From Dirofilaria immitis (lineage: Eukaryota; Nematoda; Chromadorea; Rhabditida; Onchocercidae), in the NCBI GenBank assembly GCA_024305405.1, contig JAKNDB010000103.1:2170001-2234000 (forward strand): a DNA stretch of 64,000 bases, read 5' to 3'. Position numbers and translations under genes: made by a program. Of this stretch, positions 50,579-64,000 are shown piece by piece. The notes beneath the pieces are model-generated. The model was not told where the DNA came from and made no database searches. It saw only the letters and a list, made by a program, of their open reading frames with translations. How positions within the stretch are numbered: position 1 is the first letter of the stretch; each line of letters starts with the position of its first letter.

Positions 50579-53500
50579 TTATTGAATTATATGAAATTTG
50601 TTATGGTTCATTTTTCCACCACCAAAGAAGTTACCACTTCTCATACGTATCTTTACACGTTCATCATCTGTCCACCACGCAGCATCTGAAACGGCTACAA
50701 TACAAAAATATACATTTGTGGCAAGTGAAAGGATTGCATGTATTATAAATATTATTCTCCAATCGTAGATCGTTCCTTCACCAAGTAATCCATTTACCTG
50801 TAAAAGAAATAAACATTTTAAATTAATAAATAATACTGGTGATTTTTATAACTATACATTGCTTATTAGAATGATAAAAGTTTGATTAGTCTATCAACAA
50901 CTGATAGCAGAAAGTTGAAAATTGTAGAAATTAAGTAAGAGAATGATAGAAAGCTCAAAAGTGCGAAGATTATGGAGTACGGTGATAGAAAATTCAAAAC
51001 TGTAAACATTTAAAAGCAATAACAAAGTTAAGTAATTGATATCATAATTGTTTAGTGCATTCATATCAAAAGGTGCATTACTCAAGAATTTACCGTAAAT
51101 CAGGTAACTTTTATAAGAATACAAGTTTTACGATCAAATAGCATTGTTTATCATAATTCTAAAATATTAATCAATTTTTTTCTTTATCAATATCATTAAA
51201 CAAACCAAAATTGGACTTAATAGCATAGAAATACACCAAATAATTTGAATATGTCCAAGTACAAAAGCACTGTATTGTCGTGATACCAATGTAGCACACT
51301 AAAAAAATAAATTGATTTAATTAAAATTAATTAATAATTTGATAACTTGTAATTTGTTGATAGATCAATCAGTATCAATTAATATAATAATAAAATTTTT
51401 ATTTATAAAAATATATTTGAATAAGTTGACATATTATTTAAAAATTATCTCTAATAAAATGTTAATTAATAGTAAAAGATATATAGCAATAATTATCATT
51501 GAAATAATTTATAATAAAATTAATTAATAATAAATAATAAACCTTATTAAATCCACCTCCATTAAAACCATACATTGATGTTGCTAATGTTAGTAAAACA
51601 ACACCAGTTAATGGATAACCTAAATTTTATATTATTTAAAATCTTTAATTAATTTCTTCTAATCAAAAAAATTTAATAATGAAATATTAAATAATTATTT
51701 TGAAAAGAAAAAATTAAAAATTAACATTCTTTGATCAAAATGATTGTTATTTAATACAAATAACTTTCTTTTTAATTTCTTTTAAATAAATTATTATAAA
51801 AATTATTTTCAAATGATTACCTCGAGGTAAAAAAGCTAAAATAATAAGAAAAACTGCTGAAATTCCAAGAGCTATACTATTGTATAAACGTAATTTTGCA
51901 GTTTCTGATAAGATTCGTAATCGATCACTAGTATAACCGGCAAAAATCTATAATAGCAATTATATTGCTAATCAAGAAATGGAAATTAGTATTTGAAATA
52001 ATGAAAAAAATGATCAATATTGCTATTCAATCAACACATGAATAATGAATGATTGATGAATGGCTTTAAAAATGACCTTAAAAGAAATTGAACTAGTACT
52101 GAAAGAGCAGCCGAGAAACCAGTAGCTTCTACTGAATATCCGAGAATTTCATTAATATATTGTGGACCGAACATTTGTATCAACTAAAAAAAAAAATAGG
52201 CAACTAATTAATAGGTAAAATATATTTGTAAAAAAATCTACTTTGGCGAAAAATTTTTGGATTTTTTGTTTGTTTTTTGAAAAAGAGGATTTATCAGTTG
52301 AACTTAATTTATCAATCCTATCATAATTTATCAGTTGCAATTTATTTTATTCGAAATTATTTCATTTCCATTTCATAGTTTTTCTAATATTAAATTGTTG
52401 TATTATTAATATCTATCATACATTTAGAATTTATTTCAACATTTAAATTTATCCATGCTTATGTCTGTTTATGCATGTTTATCAATTTATTCACCTATTT
52501 ATGTCTATGTTTATCAATTTGTTCACCTGTTTATGCCTATGTTTATCAATTTATTCATCTGCTTACTATTTCATATTTTAGCATTAGAAATTGAAAAATT
52601 CTATTTCAACTAAGCAAAATCATATTTGATCAGTTAATTCCTTTTTTCTGTTCATTTTAAATTCATACAGACAGTTCTCGATAAACCTGTAATGTCATCA
52701 AATCAGCGATAGCTGCCGCCCAAACACCCCAGATAGCAGGTGTAGATAAAATTGCCAGATACGGTATCTTCTGATGCTTTTTGCTGATGCCTTTAAAACA
52801 GTTGGTGATCGACCGCTGTTTATTTCATTCAATTCCATTTCATTTACCAATGGATGATCAACTGTAATAATTTTCAAATGAAATTCTTTTTCTTTCTTCT
52901 TTTTTTTTTTTTTTTAGTAAAATTCACTCTCTTTCATAATTCTTATTTGGAAATCATTCGAGAATTAGTGGGAAGTTTTGCGATTGTCGCATATTACCAT
53001 CTCGAAGGCTCATATTTAAGAGATATTGCAAATACGAAATATCTATAAATAGATACATCTACAAGCGACAGTGTTCAGCATAAAATCGCATTATGAATGA
53101 AAGTAGAAAGATCGTATGTCGGACGATCTCTAATTGTGTTTTCAGCAGGAAATCTTAGATTAGATTCCCGATCTGATTTTATTCTTTAGTTCATAAGTAT
53201 CGAGCTATGATAATTGATCATATAATGCAACTATACTTGGATAACTACGTTAGCCGAATATTTTGATCAGTCTTATCAATTAAGATAATATTTTCAAGCT
53301 GAAAGTTTTAGTAAAAATCTATAATAGTAATTTTAGATCCTAAAGAATTTTGGGCAGATTGGAAGAATATAAAAGTGAAAAACCTGGTTGATTTCTGTAT
53401 AACAATACCCATATTCCAAATACAATAAATGATACGCCACCATGTAAATAATAAACAGCTGGCCATCCGACACTTGATGCACACAACTATAAATAAATTC

Positions 53501-56500
53501 TAATATTTCTCGAGAATTACTTCTTTCTCCTTAAATTTACTATCATATTTTATAATTGATAATTATTAAAAAATATCATTTTATCGAACATTTTAAGTTA
53601 TTAATTAAATTATTAAATTTTCATAAAACTTTTTATACCACGCCAGAAGTAGCCATTGTAAAAACAGATGATAATTGGCCAAATGATACCAATGTTGAAA
53701 TGAAAAACCATTTTGTTTAAGAGATGCCCAACTAGATGTTATAGCACCAGTAGTTGGCATACATACCGTAAAACTTACACCCTTAAAATAATAAATAAAT
53801 AAGCAACAAGAAAATAATTTATTTATTCATCTATTATGAATTATTGTTTTATAAAAAATGTTGAAAATTATAAACAAACCTGAAGAATTCTTAGAATAAT
53901 AAAATATACGATACTATTTTGAGATATGGCAAGTGGTACTAGCATTGTTGATATAGCTGTTAACATTCCACTGGCAAAAAATATAACTCGAAGACCGAAA
54001 TACTAAAAATATTCTTTATTCTAGAATATAGTTATCGGATTCTAAAGCAGAATCGTTCGCTAATGCGATGTAACGGTCCAATCATATGATATAACGATCC
54101 GGCTATATGACACATTTGGAATTTCAACTTTCAACATGTATTATCACGATTAAAAAATTCTCATAGATGTATCAAAAATTCATTAAATTAAAACTTAGTT
54201 CATTTGTTAGATTTAAAATTATTCTTTAACATTATCAATTTTTCCAAGATCGATTGATTGCACATGGTGATTATTTAGTATCATTATGAATTATAAGAAT
54301 AATAATTTGTTTTTTATAAAAATAAAACTTCCGACATACTGTAATTCTAAATTATAGTATTAGTAATAAAATGAAATGATTTATTTAATCTATTTGAATT
54401 AGTATTAAATTAAGTATTCGAATTATTATTATTTCATAGAGAAAGAATCTTTTTTTTCTGTAAATTAAGATTTATGTTTAAATTGAAATTTAAAAATTAA
54501 TATTACCTGTAGAGCATGTGTTATGAATAATATCGTTACTAATGCACCAATTGCAACAGAACTGAGTATCATTGTCCTATCTTCTTTTGTATATCCTTCA
54601 TTATTTCCATTATTTTCTGTCGTCTATCAAAATTTAAACAATTAATTTATTGGTAATTTAAATTTAATTAAGCCTTAATTTATTAATTAGGCCAATTTTA
54701 AAGCAAAGATTAGCAGACAAATATAAAATTGAAACTTCTTTTTTAAAAATAATTTTTTCTTTTTTGAAAATAAATATTCGAAAATGTTTAAAAATTAAAT
54801 AGAAATGTGATAAAATTATCAAATTATTAGACGATCACTTTTATAAATAATTCAATTGATATTATGTATTTTGATAAGAAATGATAATGTTGTTGTGTAT
54901 AATAATTTTGTTCAATATTTGAGCACTTTTTGAATTTTTATTTTTAATATTTAATTACGAAAAATTATACATTGCTTTTTGTGGATTAAATTATTGAATG
55001 ATTATTAGTGATAATAATTTTTCGCCTATTAATATTATCAATTATACATATAACAATTGTATTGTATTACAGATTGATGAAAATATGCAAATACATATAT
55101 ATGTGTTGCTAAATATATGAATATGAATTTTTGAAATAATCATAAGGTTACTCATTTTTTCCTCTGAATACTTGAATTTATTTAAAAGTAGAATGACGTC
55201 AAGCTGAATTGATTGGTTTACAGTATGATACAGTAACCTATGATAAAGGTACAAGGAATTTTTAGTTATTAATAAGATAACTTACTAATATCTGAAATAA
55301 ATTTTAATCATTTAAGAAGAAATAAATTTTTAGAAATGTCAAGTTAGTCTTATTTTTATTTTTCGATTGCTATCAAAAGCAAAAATAACTTCAATGTTTA
55401 ATAAAATCTGAAAAAAATTAATTAAAAATTCGAAACGATAAACAAACATTTAGTCAAAACGGTAAATAAACATTTAAAAGATATTTTTGCAAACTGATTT
55501 TATTCAATAAATTCTCTTGCGATATCACTTTTATATCATTCTTTATCATGTATGATAATATTTCTTTAGAATGATAAATTTTTAATGATAATAATAGTAA
55601 TTTTTTGATAAATCTAAATTAAAAGAGGAGGGAATTTTATCAGTTCTATGAATTTTATCAATACTATAATTAGTTTATTTGTGTGTAACAATTATTGAAA
55701 TTGAATAAATTTTAAAATGTTATATGAATTATTGAATTTTGATTTTTGATGCAATGCATAACAATTTAATGTGCTTAATAATATTTTGTTCAAAAAAGTA
55801 TCAGTAAAGTACTCACAAAAAATGATAAACAGATGAATAAACATATTTGAAGTATATAGGAAATGAAAAGTTTTATGTAAACAAGAAATACTAACAATGT
55901 TTGTTTAGTAATTTTCCATCTTTTATTTACATAAAATATACTTGTACAACTACATTTGTTTACTTTTATGTTTCATATTTGAAAAGTTGAAAAAAGTTTA
56001 AGATAAGTTAACTAGCAAGATCAATGATCAAAAATGCTTGAACTTTCAACAAAATATATTTCGCAAATTTAGCGATAAATTCTTTGACGGAAATATTCCG
56101 ATATAGATATGCTAAAAAGTCCATGATAATTTTTTTGTTGAACAATTTTTCTGTGATTTAAATTATTTCATTTTCTTCTCGAATAATATTTCTTTTTAAA
56201 TTATTTTAATATCTTTGATTTAAATTTGTCTTAATTTTTTCTCGAATGATTTAAATTATTATAAATGCTTTTATTAGAATGATTGAGAGTCATTTATCTC
56301 TTCGTGCTTTATCTTCTTGACAATCAATCAAAGTAAGATTATATCGATTACGACATGATCATATCGAAATAACGCTATATCAATTATGATATTATCATAT
56401 TAAAATAAGACTATATCAATTATGATATTATCATATCAAAGTATGACTATCTAAAATAATTTTCAAAAAGAAATGAATATAAAAAAATTAATTCATTAAA

Positions 56501-56778
56501 TTCAATTCATTCATAAGTAAATGATAAAAAAAAAAAAAGCTAACTTCATTTGAGTATGATAAATCGTTGCGATAATTAGGTTTTATACATAGGACGGTAA
56601 AATTAAACGTGGTAATATTGGCCATGATCGATGAAAGACATATCAGTGTAGATATTAATATAATGTAACGCATTCCACGTATCGTACATGAATCGCTTGA
56701 ATTTTTATGAACCACTTCGTCCATATTATTATCAGCCGTTTCAAGCATTACCGTATTTTGCTCATTTAATTTCGCCAT
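50579..56778 (-). CDS. SLC17-type anion transporter (sialin/VGLUT-like MFS protein)
   Basis: Membrane transporter of the major facilitator superfamily. SLC17 proteins carry organic anions or phosphate (sialin, vesicular glutamate transporters, Na/phosphate cotransporters); the substrate here cannot be read from sequence. Exons: 56778-56545, 54623-54507, 54002-53880, 53781-53639, 53486-53384, 52861-52687, 52183-52077, 51947-51821, 51619-51543, 51298-51206 and 50797-50579. Repaired length is 506 residues. A polar N terminus of about 35 residues precedes TM1 (IILISTLICLSSIMANITTF). Family marks are ILRILQG, GVSFTVCMPTTGA, SSWASLKQNG, SVGWPAVYYLHGG, QPVDHPLV, AGYTSDRLR, MYGFNGGGFNK and the final WWTDDERV. 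Three frame breaks lie in runs, each one base short: 53703-53707 (exon 4), 52795-52798 (exon 6) and 51942-51946 (exon 8). The usual IPGGYL motif after TM2 appears to be missing at the exon 2-3 join (HALQ|YFGLR), which may be real divergence or a skipped small exon. Confidence 0.92.
52452..52565. repeat. 39-base degenerate tandem repeat in SLC17 intron 6
   Basis: Three units each contain tatgtttatcaatttattca or a close variant followed by cacctatttatg or similar. The repeat lies within the intron between exons 6 and 7. Confidence 0.75.
56338..56450. repeat. 40-base degenerate tandem repeat in SLC17 intron 1
   Basis: Three units built on ctatatcaattatgatatta and tcatatcaaa, in the 1.9 kb first intron close to exon 1. 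The second and third copies are almost identical. Confidence 0.75.
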
Positions 56779-56793
56779 TGTTTAAGATTGCTG
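56779..56793 (-). promoter_or_regulatory. Acceptor 12 bases before the SLC17 ATG
   Basis: The minus strand reads catattctacag, ending at 56791, and the ATG follows 12 bases later. An acceptor this close to a start codon, with no coding exon visible upstream, fits spliced-leader trans-splicing; a short 5' intron is the alternative. Confidence 0.5.
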
Positions 56794-57431
56794 TAGAATA
56801 TGATAAAGTTATCGTAATAAAATGATACGATATTTTAACGACATAAACATAACATACTGTATGGAAATATTTTATGTTTTAGGTATGTATATAAAATTAA
56901 CAAAAAAAATGCAAAGTAAAATTACGAAAAAAAAATTTGATTGATTTATCATTCGAAATCGAAAGCTTTTTGGTCATGACGAATTGCCAAAAGGTGTATG
57001 ATAATTGAAAATAACGAAGAAAAAAGAGTATAATATTTGAAAAATATAAATACATTATCGATTGATATCTTGAGATCAGAAATCAAAATACTCAATTAAT
57101 TTAAATTCAACTGATAGATTAGTTTAGAGATATTATGACAATATCATAACGATGATACGTATTTTAAACGTCAACATATTACGTAAGAAATCAATACTAT
57201 TATTCATCAAATATCTATTTCATATTTGTATTGGCTTAATTTTAATCGACGGCTTGTTTTTTAATTTATTTCAAAATGATATCGATTAATTATTTCAAAT
57301 ATACTATCAGAAAATTAATTAATTTTAATCAGAAAAGATATTAACAGTTTCCATCAAAAACAAAAATATTTTCGGGAAAATATCGCCTTATCAGATTAAG
57401 TATTTCAGGAAAAAGGACAAATTTGTAAATT

Positions 57432-57590
57432 GAAAATCATAATGAATAACATATTATCAAGAACTGAATGACAAATCGGTAATCATATTGAATAACATAT
57501 TACCAAGAATTGAATGACAGACCGAAAATCATAATAAATAACATATTATCAAGAATTAGATGATAAATCGAAAATCATAATGAATAACAA
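57432..57590. repeat. 46-base degenerate tandem repeat
   Basis: Three and a half units containing gaaaatcataatgaataac and atattatcaagaa with scattered changes. Confidence 0.85.
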
Positions 57591-58682
57591 ATTTCAAAAG
57601 CTATTATACCGATAAATTTTGAAATAGTTATCATAAACTATAAACAAAGTTTTAAATTATTTTCTTTCTTTCTCTTCACGATTAATTCTTCTGTTTTACA
57701 TTTTTTTAAATTAATTATCATTTCAAGCTAATTGACTGATATTAATGATTTGTAAAAGAAAATAAAAAAAGCGATGAAATCAGGTTCATTGAAAGGCAAA
57801 TAGATTCATCATCTGCAGTGATTACTTTAAAAAAATAATGAAATGAATTTTGATAAGTAAATGATAAAAATAAACTTTATTGATAGTTTGTTGTGAAAAT
57901 AGTTTTAAATAAGATGAATGAATGATAGATAGATCAATCATTTGATAGATAATTAAAATGATTAAGTAACGTTAAATTGCAACGACGATAACTTATTGTT
58001 ATTATCATTTTGTCAAGTAAACCATATGATAATATTAGTTGATACTTGGCAAAACTATCAAGTTTAATCAGGCTGAAAAGAAAATAAAAAAGTTTTTGTT
58101 GACAATTATGAAAAGAAATTGCTGAAATGAGTCATCTATGCTAATATTAGAAAAAGTTTAAAAACAATTTCTCAAAGAATAATATCCAATGCTTAATTGT
58201 TATAATATTTAAAGGGGAAAAAAAGTAAACAAATAATATTTATTACGAAATATAAATTTGCTATAATAAAACATCAAAGTTTAATTATTAATTATAATAA
58301 TTAATTAAATTAAAAGACAAATAAAATATCAAAAATTTTTTGATATTTTTGAAATGGAATTAGAATTACTTATTTAAATAAATCATAAATATATTAAAAA
58401 TTATAAGAGAAAATATAAATACTTCAAAATATTATAAATTTAAATTTATTAATCGAAATAATCTTTTAGGAAGAATTTTTTAATCAAAAATGATTAATAA
58501 AAAAAGAATCGTACGTATTTTAATGTTAGGTAATTATTTTATAATATTTTATAATCATAAAACTAAAATGGATTAATTATAATTTTCAATTTGATTGATT
58601 AACAATGATTTATGATAATTTAATGATACTGAACAATTATCAAACAAAGCTTATCAAATATGATAATACTTTTAACATGTAA

Positions 58683-58851
58683 ATACAATAAAATATATGC
58701 ATGTTGCTTAATGTATGAGAAATAAAGCTAATAAAATATACATATATTGCTTAATGTATGACATATAAATGTAATAATATATAAGCATGGTGCTTAATGT
58801 ATGAGAAACAAATGCTAATAATATATATGCATTTTGCTTAATGTATAAGGA
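58683..58851. repeat. 50-base degenerate tandem repeat
   Basis: Four units each contain gcttaatgtatga or gcttaatgtataa next to an aataatatata-type stretch. Confidence 0.85.
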
Positions 58852-59257
58852 CTAATATAAATATAAATTGCAATCGTTGACTAGCATTTTTAAGCGTAAC
58901 ACGTAGTTGTGATTAAGTCATTGTGCGTCAAATATTCACGTCTCACTTATTTGTTCAATTACATTGTAATATACAAAGTAATTAATTATATACGATTCAT
59001 CTTCCGCATTTTTTTACGTGAATTTACTCGTATAAGAATGATTGATATAAATATTCGTTGTCAAAAAATTCTTAAGAATAACTTATTTTGCTATTTGATT
59101 TGCAGAAAAATTCATTTTTATATCATCTTTATATTGTTTATTTTAATATGCTCATTGCAATTCTCGACATACAATCTTCCATAATGTATGCATCACTTTT
59201 TAAGCAAAATCTCGAGAGTCTAATTGGAGGAAATGTATTCGATCGTTTCTTTTGAAT

Positions 59258-59290
59258 ATTTCAAAATAAATTATAAATTTATTTTGAAAT
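59258..59290. repeat. 33-base palindrome
   Basis: The arm atttcaaaataaatt is mirrored as aatttattttgaaat with a three-base centre. It could be chance, an element centre or a binding site; there is no nearby gene. Confidence 0.7.
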
Positions 59291-59858
59291 AGGCTAGAAT
59301 TGCTTGTTATTGGCATAATATTTAACAATTTCTTGTTTTATTAAACAATGATAAAGTACATTTGAAGTTTGAATAATTGTTAGACCTTTCATTATAAATG
59401 ATATTAAGCCAAGTTTCAACTATCAATAGAAGTAGTCTAAGTAGATTGAAAATTATACTAAGCTTATGTTAAGCTTCAGATATAAAATCAATTGAAAGCA
59501 CATTATATTTAACTTTAAAAAAAATCGATCGAATTCCGAAAAATGCCAATAAAATTGATTTTATATCCAATTTTAATCAAACTATCTAACCTAATAGCTA
59601 AATAAATTATCCTTAAACAATTAATATCATTTTCAAAAGAATTTCCCTTCATACATCCATCCATACATATATATATATATTCATTGATAAACAAAACAAA
59701 TATTTAACGGAAAAAAATCAAAAAAAAATTTATCAAAAATCTTTTTTCCTTTTGAAAATTTATATATTTTAATTTAATTAATATTTAATTCATTCATTTC
59801 TAATATTTTTTCAGATCTCTTTATCATCTCCTTATTTCCATAACTATTCAAATCACTT

Positions 59859-59920
59859 TTCTCCCTCTCTTTCTCTTTCTCTCTTTCTATTTCTCTTTCT
59901 CTGTCTCTCTCTCCTCTCTT
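59859..59920. repeat. CT-rich microsatellite
   Basis: Imperfect ct and ttct units over about 60 bases. Confidence 0.9.
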
Positions 59921-61810
59921 TTTTTATGAGAAATATTTGTGCATATATATAAAGTTTTTCGTTTTCTATTACAAATTTTAATTTGTTAAAATTTATTTTT
60001 AGAAAATTTAGGTATTTATACCTTTTTAATTTACATTTTGTTTATCGCTTTGAAATACTTTTAATATAAGTTATTTGAGAAATGAAATATTACACATCAA
60101 TTCTCGAACCAATTTGGTAGTTTGTTGATTTTGTTTAATACAAAATAATTAATTTATCAAAATACGGTAAAATATAATTAATTACCAATTTCGAATTTTA
60201 AAATTTAAAGATTAGGAATTTTAGGAATTCTTTTCGCAACATTAATATCACGAAATATGTACTCATTTTAATGAGAAAATAAAATTCAATGTAATTTTTT
60301 TAAAAAAAAGCTTTACTTAATTTTAAATAAATTTCAAGCATTTCTAATTAGTTTAGACGATCATATATTCATTATTTTTTACAAACATTTCATTATGGTT
60401 TATTCAAACTATCAAAAATTATTCAAATTAAAATGAAATAAATTTTTATGGATTTTAACTTCGAAGTCTTTAATGTGAAACAATCAGTCTTGATTAACTT
60501 TAATATTTGATCGAGAAAAATTAAATAATAGTCTAAGAAATATTAAAAATGATAATTGTTTATTGATAAAGTACATATTAGAAAAGAAAAATATGATAAA
60601 TAAATCACACTTTAACAACTTTCGGGACAAATAATGGGAGCAAAAATTTGTAAACACAATTTTAAATGAGTAGTTTTTGAGGAAGAGAAGAAAAGTTAAG
60701 TAAGATGTTAGAAGTAATCTGAAATAAGAATACGAGAGTCTCGATGATCTTTGATTCAAGGTGTAGTTGAATCTTCCTTTCATGCTTGAATGATTTGAAA
60801 AAATTTCATTCTTTTTTTATATTTTCCAAAATAACAAATAATTTTGTAAGAAAAATTGGTATACTTTTGAAATATTAAATTGAAAGAGAAGAAAAACAAA
60901 CAAAATATTTTAAGAAAATTTGGTAAATTTGGTAAACTTTAACTTTTATTTACTTTCTTGATTTTGATCTTTATGAGATTTTGACTTTTATTTCAATGAT
61001 AATACTGATGATTGAAGCAAATTGTATTAGTAATTTTATATAATCTTTTTTTCTTAAATTCGAGAATTACTCTCGAAATGAAAATTAAAATCCACTACAA
61101 CGAAATAGAATAGATAAAATATTATCACAATTATATAAAGCAATGTTATTTCATTTTTGTTAACTTTTATATTAAATTTATAAAACATTTCTAAGGAAGA
61201 TTGAATGATAAGGAGAATTTTATAAATTTCAAAATATAATAAAATCGATTGCATAAATTTTAAATTTAAAATGCAATAAATTGATGGAAGATTGAACATT
61301 AACAAAAATTTGTAAATTCAAAAATACGAAATAATATCACACAAATGAATGATATAATCTGATAAGAGCAAGAATTCAATTCTTTTGTAAAATTCTGATA
61401 CCTTCAAATGAAACCTAATTTTTCGTATCAATAACATTTGATCAACGTATAAAATGGATTATTTTACTCGGATAATTAATCATAATGGAAAATCAACTTT
61501 CTAGCATAAAGAAAATTTTGTTTTTTTCAAACTTTTATTATTCAATTTCCTACGATTAAATGATAAAAGTTGTTAAATCTAAATGATTTTAAAAATCAAA
61601 TTATTGAAAGAAATCAATTTTCTTCCAATATTTTCATCATTTTATAGTAATATTTATTTTTCTTTAAATAAATTTTTAAACTATTAATAAATATATATTA
61701 GGTTATGGCCCGGTATTTAATTAAGAAATATGTTGAAAGATAAATTAGAAGATTAGTATTTTCATTCTAATAAAACAAGACTGCAAATGTATTCAATTTG
61801 ATAATATTTA

Positions 61811-61949
61811 TTCAATGATAAATAATTGATTAGAAAATAAAATTGAACTAATCTAATTCAATTATTAATTACAATAGTTATTCAATGATAAATAATTGAT
61901 TAGAAAATAAAATTGAACTAATCCAACTTTAATTCAATTATTAATTACA
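61811..61949. repeat. About 65-base direct duplication
   Basis: Copies at 61811-61873 and 61881-61949 share ttcaatgataaataattgat and aattgaactaatc; the second has a 6-7-base insertion. Confidence 0.9.
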
Positions 61950-63610
61950 TTGAAATATGAAAGAATAAAATTGGAATAGAATAAATCAATGAAAATGGAA
62001 TTAAGTAATAGAAAATCGAATATAATAATAATTATCCATTTATTATTCTTTCTAGAAGAAATAAAAATAACAATTAAAAATATTATACTAATATTATCTC
62101 TAAGAAAAAATTAATTACCTCTGCTCAAACTTAACATTCTTCGTTTTGTATTAAAAGAAAATGGAATTAAATTTAAACAAGGAATTAAAAGATTTTATAA
62201 AAATTCAATTGAATCCATCTTGTCGAGAATGAAATATATTAAAGGACAGTTTGCGCAAGTATTACATCAAATCCTTCGACAAAACAAATTTATCTTTTCC
62301 TTAGTATATTTAAAGCAATTGATCAATTAATCATTTAGAACTTCAAAAATTTTGATTAAAAAAAGAAGGAAGTAACGATAGTTTGTTGAATGAGTAAAAG
62401 ATCAGTTTATTTTTTACAATAAAAAATTATCATTTAGAATATCACTGTTATTATCATTTCAAATATAAGAATAATAGTACATCTAACTAAGATAAATTAA
62501 GAATTGCTAGCAATATAAAAAAAAAAATTAGCCATCTTGTCAAATTAAGCTTCTTGGCATCTTTCTCCATAGGCTTAATTTTATTTATTTATTTTTTTTC
62601 CGGAATTCCGTTTCGATATTCTTCCTAAGTTTAAACAATCAATTTTAGTAGAAAAATTAAATAAAACAAAAAAGAAATCGCTTTTTTTTCTTTTAATATT
62701 TCGACATTTAAAATTTAATATAAACTTTTAAATTTCAGAAAAAAAATTTATTAATGAAAATATTAATTGAAAAGATTGGAATATAATAAATGAATTGAAA
62801 AAGAAAAAACTAAAATTAAAAATAATTGGGCAAATTGTTTCTTGAAATTAAAAAGTCCAATTTTCAAAATTTATCCTAAATTATACATTTATTATAAAAA
62901 CTGCTGCTTCTCTATTTAACAATTATAGAACAAAAAAAGAATAATCTATTCTTTAAATAATCATATCTGATCATTTCGGTGTTGATTCATTTATTATCAA
63001 AAATATATTTTTATCAAAGATCACGATAATCATATTCAGATCGATTTATCATTTCATTTCCACTTTTAAATAATCATATGTAAAGGTTAAAAATTCAAAA
63101 AAGCTTTCCTTATTATTATTTCTTCATTTTTTTCTTTTTCATTTTTGTCGAAATAATAAGTGTAAAATGTACTATGATTCTGATAACAATTAATAACAGT
63201 TAAGAAGAAAGCAGAAATAATTAGAGACCAATGATCTAATTTAAGCCAAGAAAGATTCAGATGAATAATATATGAACTGGACAATTCTGAATCTTTGTTT
63301 TCAGTCATTTATAAATTTTTTTCACTAAATAATGTATAAAATTAAAAAGCAAAAGTCTCATTCTAATCTTGACAATATTATTCAGGCATTCAGTAAATCA
63401 TATTGTTTATCAGATGCATTGAGCAAAGCCAAGGCCATGGCCAAACATCAATTTTAAGACAGACAAAACTTTTGAATTATCGATTTAGGTTTAATGCTTT
63501 ATATTTTTACTCTTAAATTTTGAATAATATTATGGTTTGAACGAAATCATTCATAATATATTCAAATTAAAGCAGACAACTATGAAAAGAACACTGATTA
63601 ACATTTTAGT

Positions 63611-63835
63611 AAATTTAGAACAAGTCGAGACTGATTATTAGCATTTCAATTATAAATTTAGAACAAGTCGAGATCGATTATTAGCATTCCAATCATAAAT
63701 TTAGAGCAAATCGAGATCGATTATTAGCATTTCAGTTATAAATTTAAAATAACTTGTGGTTGATGAATAAATTTAAAATAAGTCGAGATTGATGATTAGA
63801 TTTAAAAGAAGTCGAGATCGATGATGAAATTAAGT
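63611..63835. repeat. About 47-base degenerate tandem repeat
   Basis: Units contain aaatttagaacaagtcgag and atcgattattagcatt. Three long copies are followed by two or three shortened ones ending near 63830. Confidence 0.85.
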
Positions 63836-64000
63836 TTGTTTTGTTCAAAAGAAAAGATTACTTTTATTGCAATATACAACTGATCGTTTTTATTTTCCAT
63901 TATGCTATGCTTAAGGAAAAATAATAAAACTTAGGGCTTTTTTATTACATATTTTTGCATATTTAGAAACTAAAAATATAAAAATAATATTCTTTTCATT

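Larger units (their letters stand above)
56794..64000. other. AT-rich desert upstream of the SLC17 gene
   Basis: No gene supported on either strand. Open frames at 58909-59184 (plus), and 60484-60783, 61054-61305 and 63087-63308 (minus) are rich in Ile, Phe, Leu, Lys and Asn and lack splice context. The region holds the small tandem repeats listed separately and a 33-base palindrome. Confidence 0.5.

Noticed and set aside
1..64000. CRISPR arrays, prokaryotic operons, rRNA or spliced-leader RNA genes
   Set aside because: The tandem repeats have no spacer-repeat structure, and no ribosomal or spliced-leader RNA sequence was recognised; gene structure is plainly eukaryotic.

Overview
The window reads as nuclear DNA of a nematode, most likely a filarial or spirurid (clade III) worm. 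It is very AT-rich, has many short introns with TTTCAG-type acceptors, has TTTCAG or TTCTACAG acceptors just upstream of start codons, and has conserved animal genes in long AT-rich deserts. I see no bacterial, viral or organellar block. The species is not resolved.

Layout. 1-7720: no recognisable gene. 7721-8418 (minus): probable small unknown gene. 8729-11923 (plus): a MAP3K2/3-type kinase with a PB1 domain, four exons, completely in frame. 11924-20424: gene-poor, with two inverted-repeat elements (13253-14145 and 15403-15893) and a broken coding-like stretch (16918-17590). 20425-27062 (minus): DDX1 RNA helicase, 19 exons. 28430-32060 (minus): an Ajuba/LIMD1/WTIP-family LIM protein. 32.1-50.5 kb: desert with a large hairpin element (35.6-36.1 kb), a hairpin built on tandem repeats (47.55-48.15 kb), several satellites and a possible lone terminal exon (46630-46745, minus). 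50579-56778 (minus): an SLC17-type anion transporter, 11 exons. 56.8-64 kb: desert with small tandem repeats.

The four solid genes do unrelated jobs: stress-kinase signalling, RNA processing, adhesion and Hippo-type signalling, and membrane transport. Nothing suggests an operon or shared pathway.

The most useful observation is technical. Three of the four genes need a single added base at 13 places to stay open. Every one lies in a single-base run, and each time the run is one base too short. Repairing them gives full-length conserved proteins (DDX1 728 residues, SLC17 506, LIM protein about 563). The simplest reading is homopolymer under-calling in a long-read assembly, not pseudogenes. Other genes in the deserts may be masked the same way. 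I found no convincing new biological system; the candidate unknowns are the 7.7-8.4 kb gene, the 46.7 kb exon, the 17 kb coding-like stretch and the inverted-repeat elements.
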